Part shown: positions 6,678 to 13,367 of the stretch, one piece after another
Position numbering within the stretch: the stretch's first letter is position 1
How the letters are laid out: each line of letters begins with the position of its first letter
Source of the DNA: Micavibrio sp. UBA2638
GTDB taxonomy: Bacteria; Pseudomonadota; Alphaproteobacteria; Micavibrionales; Micavibrionaceae
DNA: 13,700 bases
Direction: 5' to 3'
Assembly: GCA_002359735.1 (NCBI GenBank)
Contig: DENS01000002.1
Location: 92,530 to 106,229, forward strand
Translations under genes and position numbers: made by a program
The notes under the pieces: model-generated
What the model was told of the DNA's origin: nothing
The model's input: the letters and a program-made list of their open reading frames with translations, nothing else
The model's database searches: none

Positions 6678-7118
6678 GTGTTGCAAAAGCGGATTCCTCC
6701 CCTATTAGCCATAGCGATAATTGTTATATTATGCGCGGGGGCATATTCTGTCTCGGGTGTGCATGTTAATAAAACACATGTAAACATACATGACCGCGAC
6801 ATAGTCATTACCGCAGAGCGGCGCGGCCATATTCTTTATGGAGACGCCAAAGGCGGTGGTCATTTATACGGTGTCAACCGGCCATGCAAATCAGAATTTC
6901 CTGCGAGCTGGGACGCGGCAGAAATTATACAAACGGTCCGGCAGATCGCCGCCAATGATAATTTAAGCTGGCAACAACAAAATAATGGATATTATGTGGC
7001 AGAAGACGAGCATAAGAGCATTGATGTACGGGTTGTGCTCGGGCCTCAGCAGACAAAAGTGATTACCGCCTACCCGGTGAATGTTAAACGCAATCCCTGC
7101 CCTAAGAACGCCCCGTAA
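6678..7118 (+). CDS. Exported EndoU-domain ribonuclease-like protein
   Basis: 146 aa from a GTG start; TTG at 6681 is an alternative and there is no in-frame ATG. Residues 1-8 are basic and 9-27 hydrophobic (LLAIAIIVILCAGAYSVSG), a Sec signal peptide or membrane anchor; VILC is not a good lipobox. Residues 48-134 match the bacterial EndoU family (PF14436): GHILYGD with His51, GGGHLYG with His62, the hallmark SEFPASW (72-78), the helix following it, and KVITAYPV (127-134). The two His and the T-x-Y-P segment are the expected active-site elements. Family members are RNases, often C-terminal toxin domains of CdiA and other polymorphic toxins. Here the domain stands alone and is exported. The gene follows fda by four bases with no nearby Shine-Dalgarno, suggesting reinitiation. 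No immunity gene is visible. Confidence 0.82.
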   Translation: MLQKRIPPLLAIAIIVILCAGAYSVSGVHVNKTHVNIHDRDIVITAERRGHILYGDAKGGGHLYGVNRPCKSEFPASWDAAEIIQTVRQIAANDNLSWQQQNNGYYVAEDEHKSIDVRVVLGPQQTKVITAYPVNVKRNPCPKNAP

Positions 7119-7142
7119 TGCTGCGCAGACTATAAAAACAGG

Positions 7143-8162
7143 CTAGGCCGGTTTGGCGCACCATAGAACCTGTTCAATGCTGTCCGCCCCACTCAGCAAC
7201 ATGCACAATCTATCCAGCCCCAGTGCAATCCCCCCGCATTCCGGCATGCCAAACTCTAATGCACTTAAGAAATCCTCATCAACCGGGTACGAAAAACCAT
7301 AACGCTGCTGCTTTGCCTTCATTTCTTCAACAAAGCGTAAACGCTGCTCCTTCGCATCCGTCAGTTCCGTAAAAGCATTCGCGAGCTCAACACCGCTGAT
7401 ATATAGCTCAAACCGTTCGGCATAACGTGGGTCTTTCCCCTTTTTTGATAGGCAGGCCATGCTTACGGGATAATCATAAATAAATGTAGGGGTTTCTTTT
7501 CCGAGGTTTGGCTCAATCTTATCTGCCATTACGGCATGGAATATATCGCCCCATTCATCACTATCAATCACACGTATGCCGGCGGCCTCAGCTTTGGCGC
7601 GAAATATGGGTGTGCTAGACAAAGCCTCATGCAGATCGATGCCAGCGTGTTTTTGAAATGCCTCTGCGACGCTGATACGTTCCCACGGCGGCAACAGGTT
7701 GCAAACAGCATTATTATAATGGCATGTCGTCAGGTTCAGCGCGCTGGCTACTGATTTCACCATGGCTTCGCATTCATCCATAATCCCGCGGTAAGTCGTA
7801 CCGGTGCGATACCATTCCAACAGTGTGAATTCCGGGCTGTGCAGAGCTGTGCTTTCGGCATTACGATAAACTTTGCATATTTGATAAATTTTATCAGCCC
7901 CGGCCACCAAAAGTTTTTTCATTTCGAATTCCGGACTGGTATGCAAATAAAAGTCACGAATCTTTTTTAAATCCGGGCCAAAATACTCACTCCGAAAACC
8001 GTGAATATGAATGTCAGCGCAGGGCATAGTTTGCAGTGTGGGCGTTTCCACCTCCCAGTATTCATGCGAGTCAAAGAACTCACGTACTGCACGTAAAATA
8101 TGCATACGTTTTTGCAGATACGGTTTGCGTTGATCAAAACTTTGAGGTTGCCAGTAATGCAT
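7143..8162 (-). CDS. epmA: EF-P lysine ligase EpmA (GenX/PoxA-like)
   Basis: A class II lysyl-tRNA synthetase paralogue without an anticodon-binding domain. The family activates (beta-)lysine and attaches it to a lysine of elongation factor P, which helps ribosomes through polyproline stretches. The ATG at 8162 gives 339 aa and an N-terminus (MHYWQPQSFDQRKPYLQKR) like other EpmA proteins; a TTG at 8186 would add eight residues. Visible are motif 1 around 34-41 (EYWEVETP), DIH at 50-52, HTSPEFEMKKLL (74-85), motif 2 YRNAESTALHSPEFTLLEWYR (99-119), YPVSMACLSK (231-240), the amino-acid pocket GVELANAF (257-264) and motif 3 GGIALGLDRLCMLL (310-323). The beta-lysine route also needs EpmB and EF-P, which are not in this window. 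It is convergent with the EndoU gene and divergent from rpmE. Confidence 0.92.
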   Translation of the reverse strand: MHYWQPQSFDQRKPYLQKRMHILRAVREFFDSHEYWEVETPTLQTMPCADIHIHGFRSEYFGPDLKKIRDFYLHTSPEFEMKKLLVAGADKIYQICKVYRNAESTALHSPEFTLLEWYRTGTTYRGIMDECEAMVKSVASALNLTTCHYNNAVCNLLPPWERISVAEAFQKHAGIDLHEALSSTPIFRAKAEAAGIRVIDSDEWGDIFHAVMADKIEPNLGKETPTFIYDYPVSMACLSKKGKDPRYAERFELYISGVELANAFTELTDAKEQRLRFVEEMKAKQQRYGFSYPVDEDFLSALEFGMPECGGIALGLDRLCMLLSGADSIEQVLWCAKPA

Positions 8163-8180
8163 TATTTCTTTAAAAACTTC

Positions 8181-8209
8181 TTGCAATTTTCTTCTTTAGA
8201 CATTAAAAA
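8181..8209 (+). promoter_or_regulatory. Candidate promoter of rpmE
   Basis: TTGCAA (8181-8186) and TAAAAA (8204-8209) are 17 bases apart, each matching four of six consensus bases. A start near 8216 would leave a leader of about 20 bases with the AAGGAG at 8222-8227. It overlaps the 5' flank of the divergent epmA. Confidence 0.35.
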
Positions 8210-8236
8210 GAGCCACTTATCAAGGAGATTTTAAAA

Positions 8237-8467
8237 ATGAAAGCCGATACACACCCTGATTACCACGAAATTACAGTCGTGATGACAGATGGCACTGAAT
8301 ACAAGACCCGTAGCACATACGGCAAGGAAGGCGACGTATTGAAGCTGGATACCGACCCGTTGTCACACCCCGCGTGGCAAGGCGGAACCGGTAAGGTCGT
8401 TGAAAAAGGTCAGCTGGACAAATTCAAAAACCGTTATGGCGGTTTCCTGGGCAGCACCGACGACTAA
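8237..8467 (+). CDS. rpmE: 50S ribosomal protein L31
   Basis: 76-aa component of the large ribosomal subunit. It matches alphaproteobacterial L31: MKADTHPDYHEITVVMTDGT, then TRSTYGKEGD (26-35), the LDTDPLSHPAWQGGTG block (37-52) and FKNRYGGFLG near the end. It has no Cys at all, so it is the zinc-independent (C-minus) form. AAGGAG lies nine bases before the ATG, a strong site expected for a ribosomal protein. It is a single-gene unit, divergent from epmA and followed by a strong terminator. Confidence 0.93.
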   Translation: MKADTHPDYHEITVVMTDGTEYKTRSTYGKEGDVLKLDTDPLSHPAWQGGTGKVVEKGQLDKFKNRYGGFLGSTDD

Positions 8468-8502
8468 TATCGTCTGGCATATTCGCCTTTGTTACATTTT
8501 TC

Positions 8503-8530
8503 AAAAGTGGGCCCAGTGGGTCCACTTTTT
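8503..8530 (+). terminator. Intrinsic terminator of rpmE
   Basis: AAAAGTGG followed by GCCCA pairs with TGGGT followed by CCACTTTT. This is a near-perfect stem of about 11-13 pairs with a tiny loop and a run of five T, 36 bases after the rpmE stop. Its A-tract also gives T residues on the other strand, so it may work in both directions. Confidence 0.88.
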
Positions 8531-8604
8531 GCTTTGGATTGCACCTGCTTATTTCGTGATAATTCAACACCTTAGCACCTTGTGGCCCCACTCGCCCCAC
8601 TTTT
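8503..8604. repeat. 102-bp segment bounded by 23-nt inverted repeats
   Basis: The 23 bases at 8503-8525 recur inverted at 8582-8604 with 20 of 23 positions identical. The left copy is the rpmE terminator hairpin; the right copy reads GTGGCCCCAC...CCAC and then TTTTT. The 56 bases between them have no reading frame or other visible feature. It could be a duplicated terminator or the remnant of a small non-coding mobile element. I see no convincing target-site duplication. Confidence 0.5.
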
Positions 8605-8640
8605 TCAACGCCCCGGGCAGCCCCTGCCGGCATAAAGAAA

Positions 8641-8657
8641 GGCGCAATTTTTGCGCC
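8641..8657 (-). terminator. Terminator of the 115-aa gene
   Basis: GGCGCAA (8641-8647) and TTGCGCC (8651-8657) form a perfect 7-bp stem with a 3-base loop. On the - strand it is followed by TTTCTTT. It lies ten bases after the stop codon of the gene at 8667-9014. Confidence 0.7.
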
Positions 8658-8666
8658 GCTGAATAA

Positions 8667-9014
8667 TTAAATATCTATGCCATATGAGAAATGGTTTTTC
8701 GGTGTTTTATAAATGTGCATATTATTGTTTTGCTGTGTTTCTAGCGCATTTAATTTCTCGATAGCTTCCTCTTTGCTAGCAGCTTGATCAATTTCGCCCA
8801 AAAAACCTGCAGGGCGACCAGCAAATGATATATCTGCCGAGTATTTATTAATTGACCAATTATCACCGTCCAAAGGGGTCGCATCATAGACATATGTAAG
8901 GGTTGCGCCGGTATCTGTTAAAATATCAACAGGTTTTGTTGTCATTCTCTCAGAATCAAATTCCCGCCAGTCTCCGTGCATAACGCTTAGAAAAAACTTT
9001 TTTAGTGAATTCAT
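8667..9014 (-). CDS. Unknown small protein, 115 aa
   Basis: No family recognised. The N-terminus is basic and mildly hydrophobic (MNSLKKFFLSVMHG) but too short and interrupted to be a clear signal peptide. Residues 27-75 look beta-rich (DILTDTGATLTYVYDATPL, then a stretch around DISFAGRPAGFLGEID). Residues 78-95 form a charged helix (ASKEEAIEKLNALETQQ), and the tail is Asn- and aromatic-rich. AAAGGA about ten bases before the ATG and a hairpin terminator just after the stop support a real single-gene unit. The neighbours give no functional clue. Confidence 0.65.
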   Translation of the reverse strand: MNSLKKFFLSVMHGDWREFDSERMTTKPVDILTDTGATLTYVYDATPLDGDNWSINKYSADISFAGRPAGFLGEIDQAASKEEAIEKLNALETQQNNNMHIYKTPKNHFSYGIDI

Positions 9015-9103
9015 AACAAAAGTTCCTTTTTATGATTTTTAAATATATGCTGCAAGCTAGCGCAGATTATGTAAATGCTTCAATTCAATCCGGTTTATGC
9101 CCT

Positions 9104-9130
9104 AATATACAAAGGCGCATAAAAAGCGCC
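9104..9130 (-). terminator. Terminator of the 99-aa gene
   Basis: GGCGC (9114-9118) pairs with GCGCC (9126-9130) around an A/T loop. On the - strand the stem is followed by TTTGTATATT. It is about 50 bases after the stop of the gene at 9181-9480. The stem is short, so efficiency is uncertain. Confidence 0.5.
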
Positions 9131-9180
9131 ATCGATGATTATATTCCTATAAAATTCCGATTTTGTCAAAACTATATGAC

Positions 9181-9480
9181 TTAAAGGCCATGCCACGGGT
9201 GACAATCAAATTCTGTTGCCAAATGCGCGGCAATGTTATGTGGTGTCATATCGCAAAGATCCAACTTGGCCATCGCCTCTTCTACACCGCGCAATATAGT
9301 GTGTTGAAAACCATCTTCCCGGATGAGGCGACTGCGTATATTATGCAATATCTCCATCATTTCATCGAAATCGGCATCATCGGCATGCTGAGAAAATATC
9401 TTTGTAACCTGTAGCTTTAAATCATCTACAAGCATACGATCTTCTTTGCTCGAACGCATGGTGCCACTCCCCAATTCCAT
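9181..9480 (-). CDS. Unknown small acidic helical protein, 99 aa
   Basis: No family recognised. The start is the ATG at 9480, preceded at seven bases by AGGGAGG (reverse complement of 9487-9493); a TTG two codons upstream is less likely. The sequence looks almost wholly alpha-helical: VDDLKLQVTKIF, then an acidic stretch DADFDEMMEILHNIRSRL, then GVEEAMAKLDL, ending in a His-containing tail (HNIAAHL...HPWHG). There is no signal peptide or membrane span. It has its own strong promoter just after valS and a terminator-like hairpin downstream, so it is probably expressed independently of valS, with some readthrough possible. Confidence 0.7.
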   Translation of the reverse strand: MELGSGTMRSSKEDRMLVDDLKLQVTKIFSQHADDADFDEMMEILHNIRSRLIREDGFQHTILRGVEEAMAKLDLCDMTPHNIAAHLATEFDCHPWHGL

Positions 9481-9517
9481 AGCCAACCTCCCTGTTTGCT
9501 TATTATGAAGGCCAGAC

Positions 9518-9546
9518 GTTATAGCAAGCCCCCATTAATATGTCAA
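9518..9546 (-). promoter_or_regulatory. Near-consensus promoter of the 99-aa gene
   Basis: On the - strand TTGACA (reverse complement of 9541-9546) is followed after exactly 17 bases by TATAAC (9518-9523), 11 of 12 consensus bases. Initiation near 9511 gives a leader of about 30 bases holding the AGGGAGG site. It begins within seven bases of the valS stop. Confidence 0.65.
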
Positions 9547-9552
9547 GCAGCC

Positions 9553-12219
9553 TTAGGCCGCCTCAAGCTGCTCCAGCGCGGAAGAAAATTTCTCCCGGGC
9601 CATTTGCGCTTCGGCTAACCTTGATTTCTGTTCGGCAATGATTTCTTCCGGCGCGTTGGCGACAAATTTATCGTTCCCCAACTTACCGTTAATCTTGGCG
9701 ATATCCGCGTCCAATTTCGAGATTTGCTTTTTCAGGCGCTCACGCTCGGCATCAAGATCAATGATATCGGCAATTGGCAAAATTAGCGTTGCCTGCCCAA
9801 CAACAGTTTGTATTGAGCCTTTTGGCGCCGCGTCCGTCAGCTCTATCGCTTCAATACGGGCCATGCGGCATATAATCTCCTCAAACGCCTCCAGGCCGCC
9901 GCGAACATCTTCGCAAGCATCCTTCACCAGTAATTTGATTTTTGCGCTGGCAGGCACATTCATATCGGCCCGAACAGAACGAATCTCTGAAATGACTGCG
10001 ATTAACCAATCCATTTTATCTGCGGCCTCATCTTGCGAATAACCAGGCGGATATTCAGGCCACCGGCCTTGCATTAACAAGGCATCTTTATCATCGCACA
10101 TGGCATCACTCAGCTCTTCTGTAATGAAGGGCATGAATGGGTTAAGCAGTATGTAGATTTGCTCCAATACCCAGCCAGTGGTTTGTTTGATTTCTATGGC
10201 CGTTTTTGCGTCGGCCCCATCGTCTTGCAATAAAGGTTTGGTGAATTCAAGATACCAGTCACAGAAAGTGCCCCATACGAACTGGTAAAGGGCGTTGGCC
10301 GCCTCATTAAAGCGGTAATCCTGCACCGCCCTCTCTACAGCATCTTTCGTTTCGCAAAGTGCGGACACAATCCATATATTAGGAGTGTATGTCAGTGAAT
10401 CAGGTTTAAAGCCAGCCTGCGGGCGGCAACCGTTCATTTCGCAGTAACGAGAGGCGTTCCATAGTTTTGTCGCAAATTTCCTGTAACCATCAACACGCTC
10501 TTCGGATAATTTAATGTCGCGCCCCTGCGCGGCCATAGCGGTTAGAGTAAATCGCAAGGCATCGGCACCAAATTTATCGATGAGCTCAAGCGGGTCCATA
10601 ACATTACCCTTGGATTTGGACATTTTTTGCCCTTTAGCATCCCGCACAAGCGCGTGGATATAGACATCCTTGAAAGGTACATCACCCATAAAATGCAGGC
10701 CCATCATCATCATGCGGGCAACCCAGAAAAAGATAATATCAAAGCCGGTAATCAGAACGTCGCCGGGGTAATATTTCTCGAGTGCCTTTTGCACATCTTC
10801 TTTATCCGTATCGGGCCATCCGAGGGTCGAGAACGGCCACAGCGCTGAAGAAAACCATGTATCCAGTACATCTTCATCACGCGTTAGAACCGCATCTGCG
10901 CCGGCTTGTTCTTGGGCGGCTTCCAAACTTTCGGCGACATAAACTTTACCGTTTTCATCATACCAGGCAGGAATCTGATGCCCCCACCATAATTGACGGC
11001 TGATACACCACGGCTGTATGTTTCGCATCCATTCAAAATATGTATTTTCCCAATTTTTAGGGACAAAGCGTGTTTTGCCTGTTTCAACGGCTTCGATTGC
11101 CGGCTTGGCCAGCGTCTTGGCATCGACATACCACTGGTCTGTCAGGAAAGGTTCAATAATAACGCCTGAGCGATCTCCATAAGGAACAGCGTTCTTAATG
11201 TCCTCAACCTCAATCAGGGCATCCAACTCCTCAAGCTCCCGCAATATGAGCTCCCGTGCTTTAAAGCGGTCAAGACCGTGGTATTGCGACGGTATACTCT
11301 CATTGTCTTTTACAATACAGGCGCGCTCGTCTAAAACGCTGATCATCATCAAATTGTGGCGCTTACCAACTTCAAAGTCATTAAAGTCATGGGCAGGCGT
11401 AATCTTCACAGCGCCAGATCCCTTTTCAGGATCGGAATATTCATCCGCAACAATGGGAATAATCCGTCCGGTAATTGGCAAAACAACATTCTTGCCTACC
11501 ATATCTGTGTAACGCTCATCTTCAGGGTGAACGGCAACAGCTGTATCCCCCAGCATGGTTTCCGGCCGGGTTGTTGCAACGGTAATGTATTCGGCCTGAT
11601 CCCCTTCCACCGGGTAACGAATATGCCACATCTTGCCTTTTTGCTCTTTCTGCTCAACCTCCAGGTCAGAGATTGATGTCTGGAAATGCGGGTCCCAGTT
11701 AACCAGACGTTTATCGCGGTAAATCAGATTTTCTTTATATAGCTGAACGAATACCTTGGTTACGGCTTTTGACAGGCCGTCATCCATCGTAAATCTCTCG
11801 CGGTCCCAGTCTGGTGTTGCGCCCAATTTACGCAACTGATTCACAATCGTTCCGCCGCTTTCCCCTTTCCATGTCCAGACCCGGTCAAGAAACGCTTCGC
11901 GGCCCAGATCACGGCGGTGCAAGCCTTCCGCATCCAATTGCCTCTCCACAACCATTTGCGTGGCAATCCCCGCATGATCCGTACCTGGTTGCCATAGAGC
12001 ATCTTTTCCATTCATACGGTTAAAGCGCGTCAGAATATCTTGCAGCGTCATATTCAGTGCGTGCCCCATATGCAGGCTGCCCGTGACATTGGGCGGCGGC
12101 ATCATCACCGTAAATGGCACATCATCACTTGCAGGATTTGCCGAAAATGCCCCGGATTTTTCCATTGCGGCGTAATGTCTGTCTTCAATACTTTTAGGGT
12201 CGAATGTTTTTTCCAGCAT
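9553..12219 (-). CDS. valS: Valyl-tRNA synthetase
   Basis: Class Ia aminoacyl-tRNA synthetase that charges tRNA-Val and hydrolyses mischarged Thr-tRNA. The 888-aa protein is complete and of normal bacterial length. The HIGH motif appears as HMGH (50-53) within PPPNVTGSLHMGHAL. The editing (CP1) domain spans about 205-350, with TTRPETMLGDTAVAVHP (216-232) and the SGAVKITPAHDFNDFEVG block (268-285). WCISRQLWWGHQIPAWY is at 404-420 and the second signature KMSKS at 532-536. The C-terminal 65 residues form the coiled coil typical of ValRS (LDAERERLKKQISKLDADI). GGAAG/AAGAG precedes the ATG. No clear terminator follows. The 3' neighbour has its own promoter. popZ and valS are neighbours in other alphaproteobacteria; here an extra gene lies between them. 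Confidence 0.97.
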   Translation of the reverse strand: MLEKTFDPKSIEDRHYAAMEKSGAFSANPASDDVPFTVMMPPPNVTGSLHMGHALNMTLQDILTRFNRMNGKDALWQPGTDHAGIATQMVVERQLDAEGLHRRDLGREAFLDRVWTWKGESGGTIVNQLRKLGATPDWDRERFTMDDGLSKAVTKVFVQLYKENLIYRDKRLVNWDPHFQTSISDLEVEQKEQKGKMWHIRYPVEGDQAEYITVATTRPETMLGDTAVAVHPEDERYTDMVGKNVVLPITGRIIPIVADEYSDPEKGSGAVKITPAHDFNDFEVGKRHNLMMISVLDERACIVKDNESIPSQYHGLDRFKARELILRELEELDALIEVEDIKNAVPYGDRSGVIIEPFLTDQWYVDAKTLAKPAIEAVETGKTRFVPKNWENTYFEWMRNIQPWCISRQLWWGHQIPAWYDENGKVYVAESLEAAQEQAGADAVLTRDEDVLDTWFSSALWPFSTLGWPDTDKEDVQKALEKYYPGDVLITGFDIIFFWVARMMMMGLHFMGDVPFKDVYIHALVRDAKGQKMSKSKGNVMDPLELIDKFGADALRFTLTAMAAQGRDIKLSEERVDGYRKFATKLWNASRYCEMNGCRPQAGFKPDSLTYTPNIWIVSALCETKDAVERAVQDYRFNEAANALYQFVWGTFCDWYLEFTKPLLQDDGADAKTAIEIKQTTGWVLEQIYILLNPFMPFITEELSDAMCDDKDALLMQGRWPEYPPGYSQDEAADKMDWLIAVISEIRSVRADMNVPASAKIKLLVKDACEDVRGGLEAFEEIICRMARIEAIELTDAAPKGSIQTVVGQATLILPIADIIDLDAERERLKKQISKLDADIAKINGKLGNDKFVANAPEEIIAEQKSRLAEAQMAREKFSSALEQLEAA

Positions 12220-12236
12220 CGCTATCTCTTCTTCCT

Positions 12237-12266
12237 TTTATGCGGATGAAATCATAAGGATATCAA
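12237..12266 (-). promoter_or_regulatory. Weak candidate promoter of valS
   Basis: On the - strand TTGATA (reverse complement of 12261-12266) is followed after 18 bases by CATAAA (12237-12242), in the 92-bp gap between the zeta-like gene and valS. It is close to the valS start, so the leader would be very short. No hairpin with a T-run ends the upstream gene here, so cotranscription is also possible. Confidence 0.25.
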
Positions 12267-12311
12267 GCCTGAAAGGCAAGGCAGAAGATATGAAGATGAT
12301 GGATCGTGTCC

Positions 12312-13202
12312 TTAAAATCCGGGTGATGGATTGGCCGGGGGCAAAACGGGCGGCGGCTCCATTATCGCATTAATTTTCGCCGACAAATCAGCTTTGCCGA
12401 TAGCATGAGGACGTTCAAAAGCCTGCATGGCAGAATCATTGCGAAAGACTACCGCTCCTTTTTCCCGGGAAAATATGGTTTTATAGCCGGCATCTGGATT
12501 TAGAAAAGCCAGAACGGCCAAGCCAGTTTTTTTACTCTCGGCCTCAAAGCGTCCGGGGGTAGAAAAATTATTCATGGCATCGGCTAATTGTGATGCGGGA
12601 ATATGATTGCCAGTCAGCTCATTGCGTTGAAGCAGCCGCTCGGCATTGTCATGAATATCGGCCGTAACACCAAGTAGTGTTATGTTTACATCATAAGAAT
12701 ACTGTTCAAGAAAATGGTCAATGTGGCTATTGCATTGCTCCAGTAATAATGGAGCCCGCAGCTCTTTGGCAAGTTCTGCCAAGGCGAAATCCAGACCGGA
12801 TGCTTCGGCGCGAACGATACTGTAATTGCTTTGCGCGGGGTCATATTCCGGAAGCACAGTTTTGTAATACTCAAAATCAGAATTCACAAGATTCGGCTTT
12901 ATGTTTTTATAGACCTGATAGACCTTTTCCAGATGCTCATCAATATAAACGCCAGGATCACAGCCATTCTTTTGCTCTTGTGCTATTCGTTCATCAAAAG
13001 CGGATAATAACGTGCTTTTCCCTGCGCCATAGGGGCCGACAACATATAAAATTTCCCCACGATCCGGTCTTTCATCAGAAAGATGCTGCACCCGGTTTTC
13101 CAGAATAGAACGGTGCAACTCACGCCGATCGAGGGTGTCGACCAGATGATGCGTGGATGATTGCAATATCCCATCATGCATATGCTTGGGATATCCCTGC
13201 AA
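12312..13202 (-). CDS. Zeta-toxin-like P-loop kinase
   Basis: Probably a nucleotide-dependent kinase of the zeta toxin group (PF06414), whose members phosphorylate UDP-N-acetylglucosamine or related sugars. From the TTG start the protein has 296 aa. Walker A is GPYGAGKST (56-64). NSDFEYYKTVLPEYD (107-121) fits the zeta segment holding the catalytic Asp (Asp109 here) and the following H/L-P-x-Y. LLLEQ (152-156) fits the acidic strand. RLLQRNELTGNHIP (189-202) fits the zeta lid with Arg pairs and GxHxP. The C-terminus is Pro-rich. No antitoxin-like gene lies beside it, so it may be a chromosomal zeta-like enzyme rather than a toxin. The start is uncertain: no good Shine-Dalgarno precedes the TTG, ATG at 13181 is possible, and the frame stays open and protein-like up to 13292. 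Confidence 0.7.
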   Translation of the reverse strand: MQGYPKHMHDGILQSSTHHLVDTLDRRELHRSILENRVQHLSDERPDRGEILYVVGPYGAGKSTLLSAFDERIAQEQKNGCDPGVYIDEHLEKVYQVYKNIKPNLVNSDFEYYKTVLPEYDPAQSNYSIVRAEASGLDFALAELAKELRAPLLLEQCNSHIDHFLEQYSYDVNITLLGVTADIHDNAERLLQRNELTGNHIPASQLADAMNNFSTPGRFEAESKKTGLAVLAFLNPDAGYKTIFSREKGAVVFRNDSAMQAFERPHAIGKADLSAKINAIMEPPPVLPPANPSPGF

Positions 13203-13315
13203 AAGTTTATGGCTCTTGTTTTGAATAAAATTTTTCGCCGTTTCTGATACAATATCAAGAATATGCTCAGTATGATTATAGACATAGGCTCGCTAATTTA
13301 TTAATCCATGCAAGC

Positions 13316-13343
13316 ATTATACATAAACACTAGCCAATAACAA
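13316..13343 (-). promoter_or_regulatory. Candidate promoter of the zeta-like gene
   Basis: On the - strand TTGTTA (reverse complement of 13338-13343) is followed after 16 bases by a perfect TATAAT (13316-13321). Initiation near 13309 would leave about 105 bases before the TTG start. A second perfect TATAAT lies at 13275-13280, with only a poor -35 (TTAATA, 18-base spacer). Confidence 0.5.
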
Positions 13344-13367
13344 GGAAATAAGAGCAGAACAGGGCGT

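Noticed and set aside
8400..8666. + strand frame running out of rpmE, and its - strand counterpart
   Set aside because: They read through the rpmE terminator hairpin and the inverted repeats; composition is unlike protein.
9138..9169. TTGACA and TATAAT on the - strand between the two small genes
   Set aside because: The elements are 20 bases apart, too far for a normal promoter, and a terminator-like hairpin lies immediately downstream.
9163..9414. + strand frame opposite the 99-aa gene
   Set aside because: The opposite strand has a near-consensus promoter, AGGGAGG site and plausible helical protein; this frame has none of these.
9638..12249. Several + strand frames of 70-130 codons inside valS
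   Set aside because: All are antisense to conserved ValRS domains and Ser/Arg-rich, as expected of shadows.
12677..13108. + strand frame of 143 codons inside the zeta-like gene
   Set aside because: It is antisense to the Walker A and zeta motifs and rich in His, Cys and Arg.
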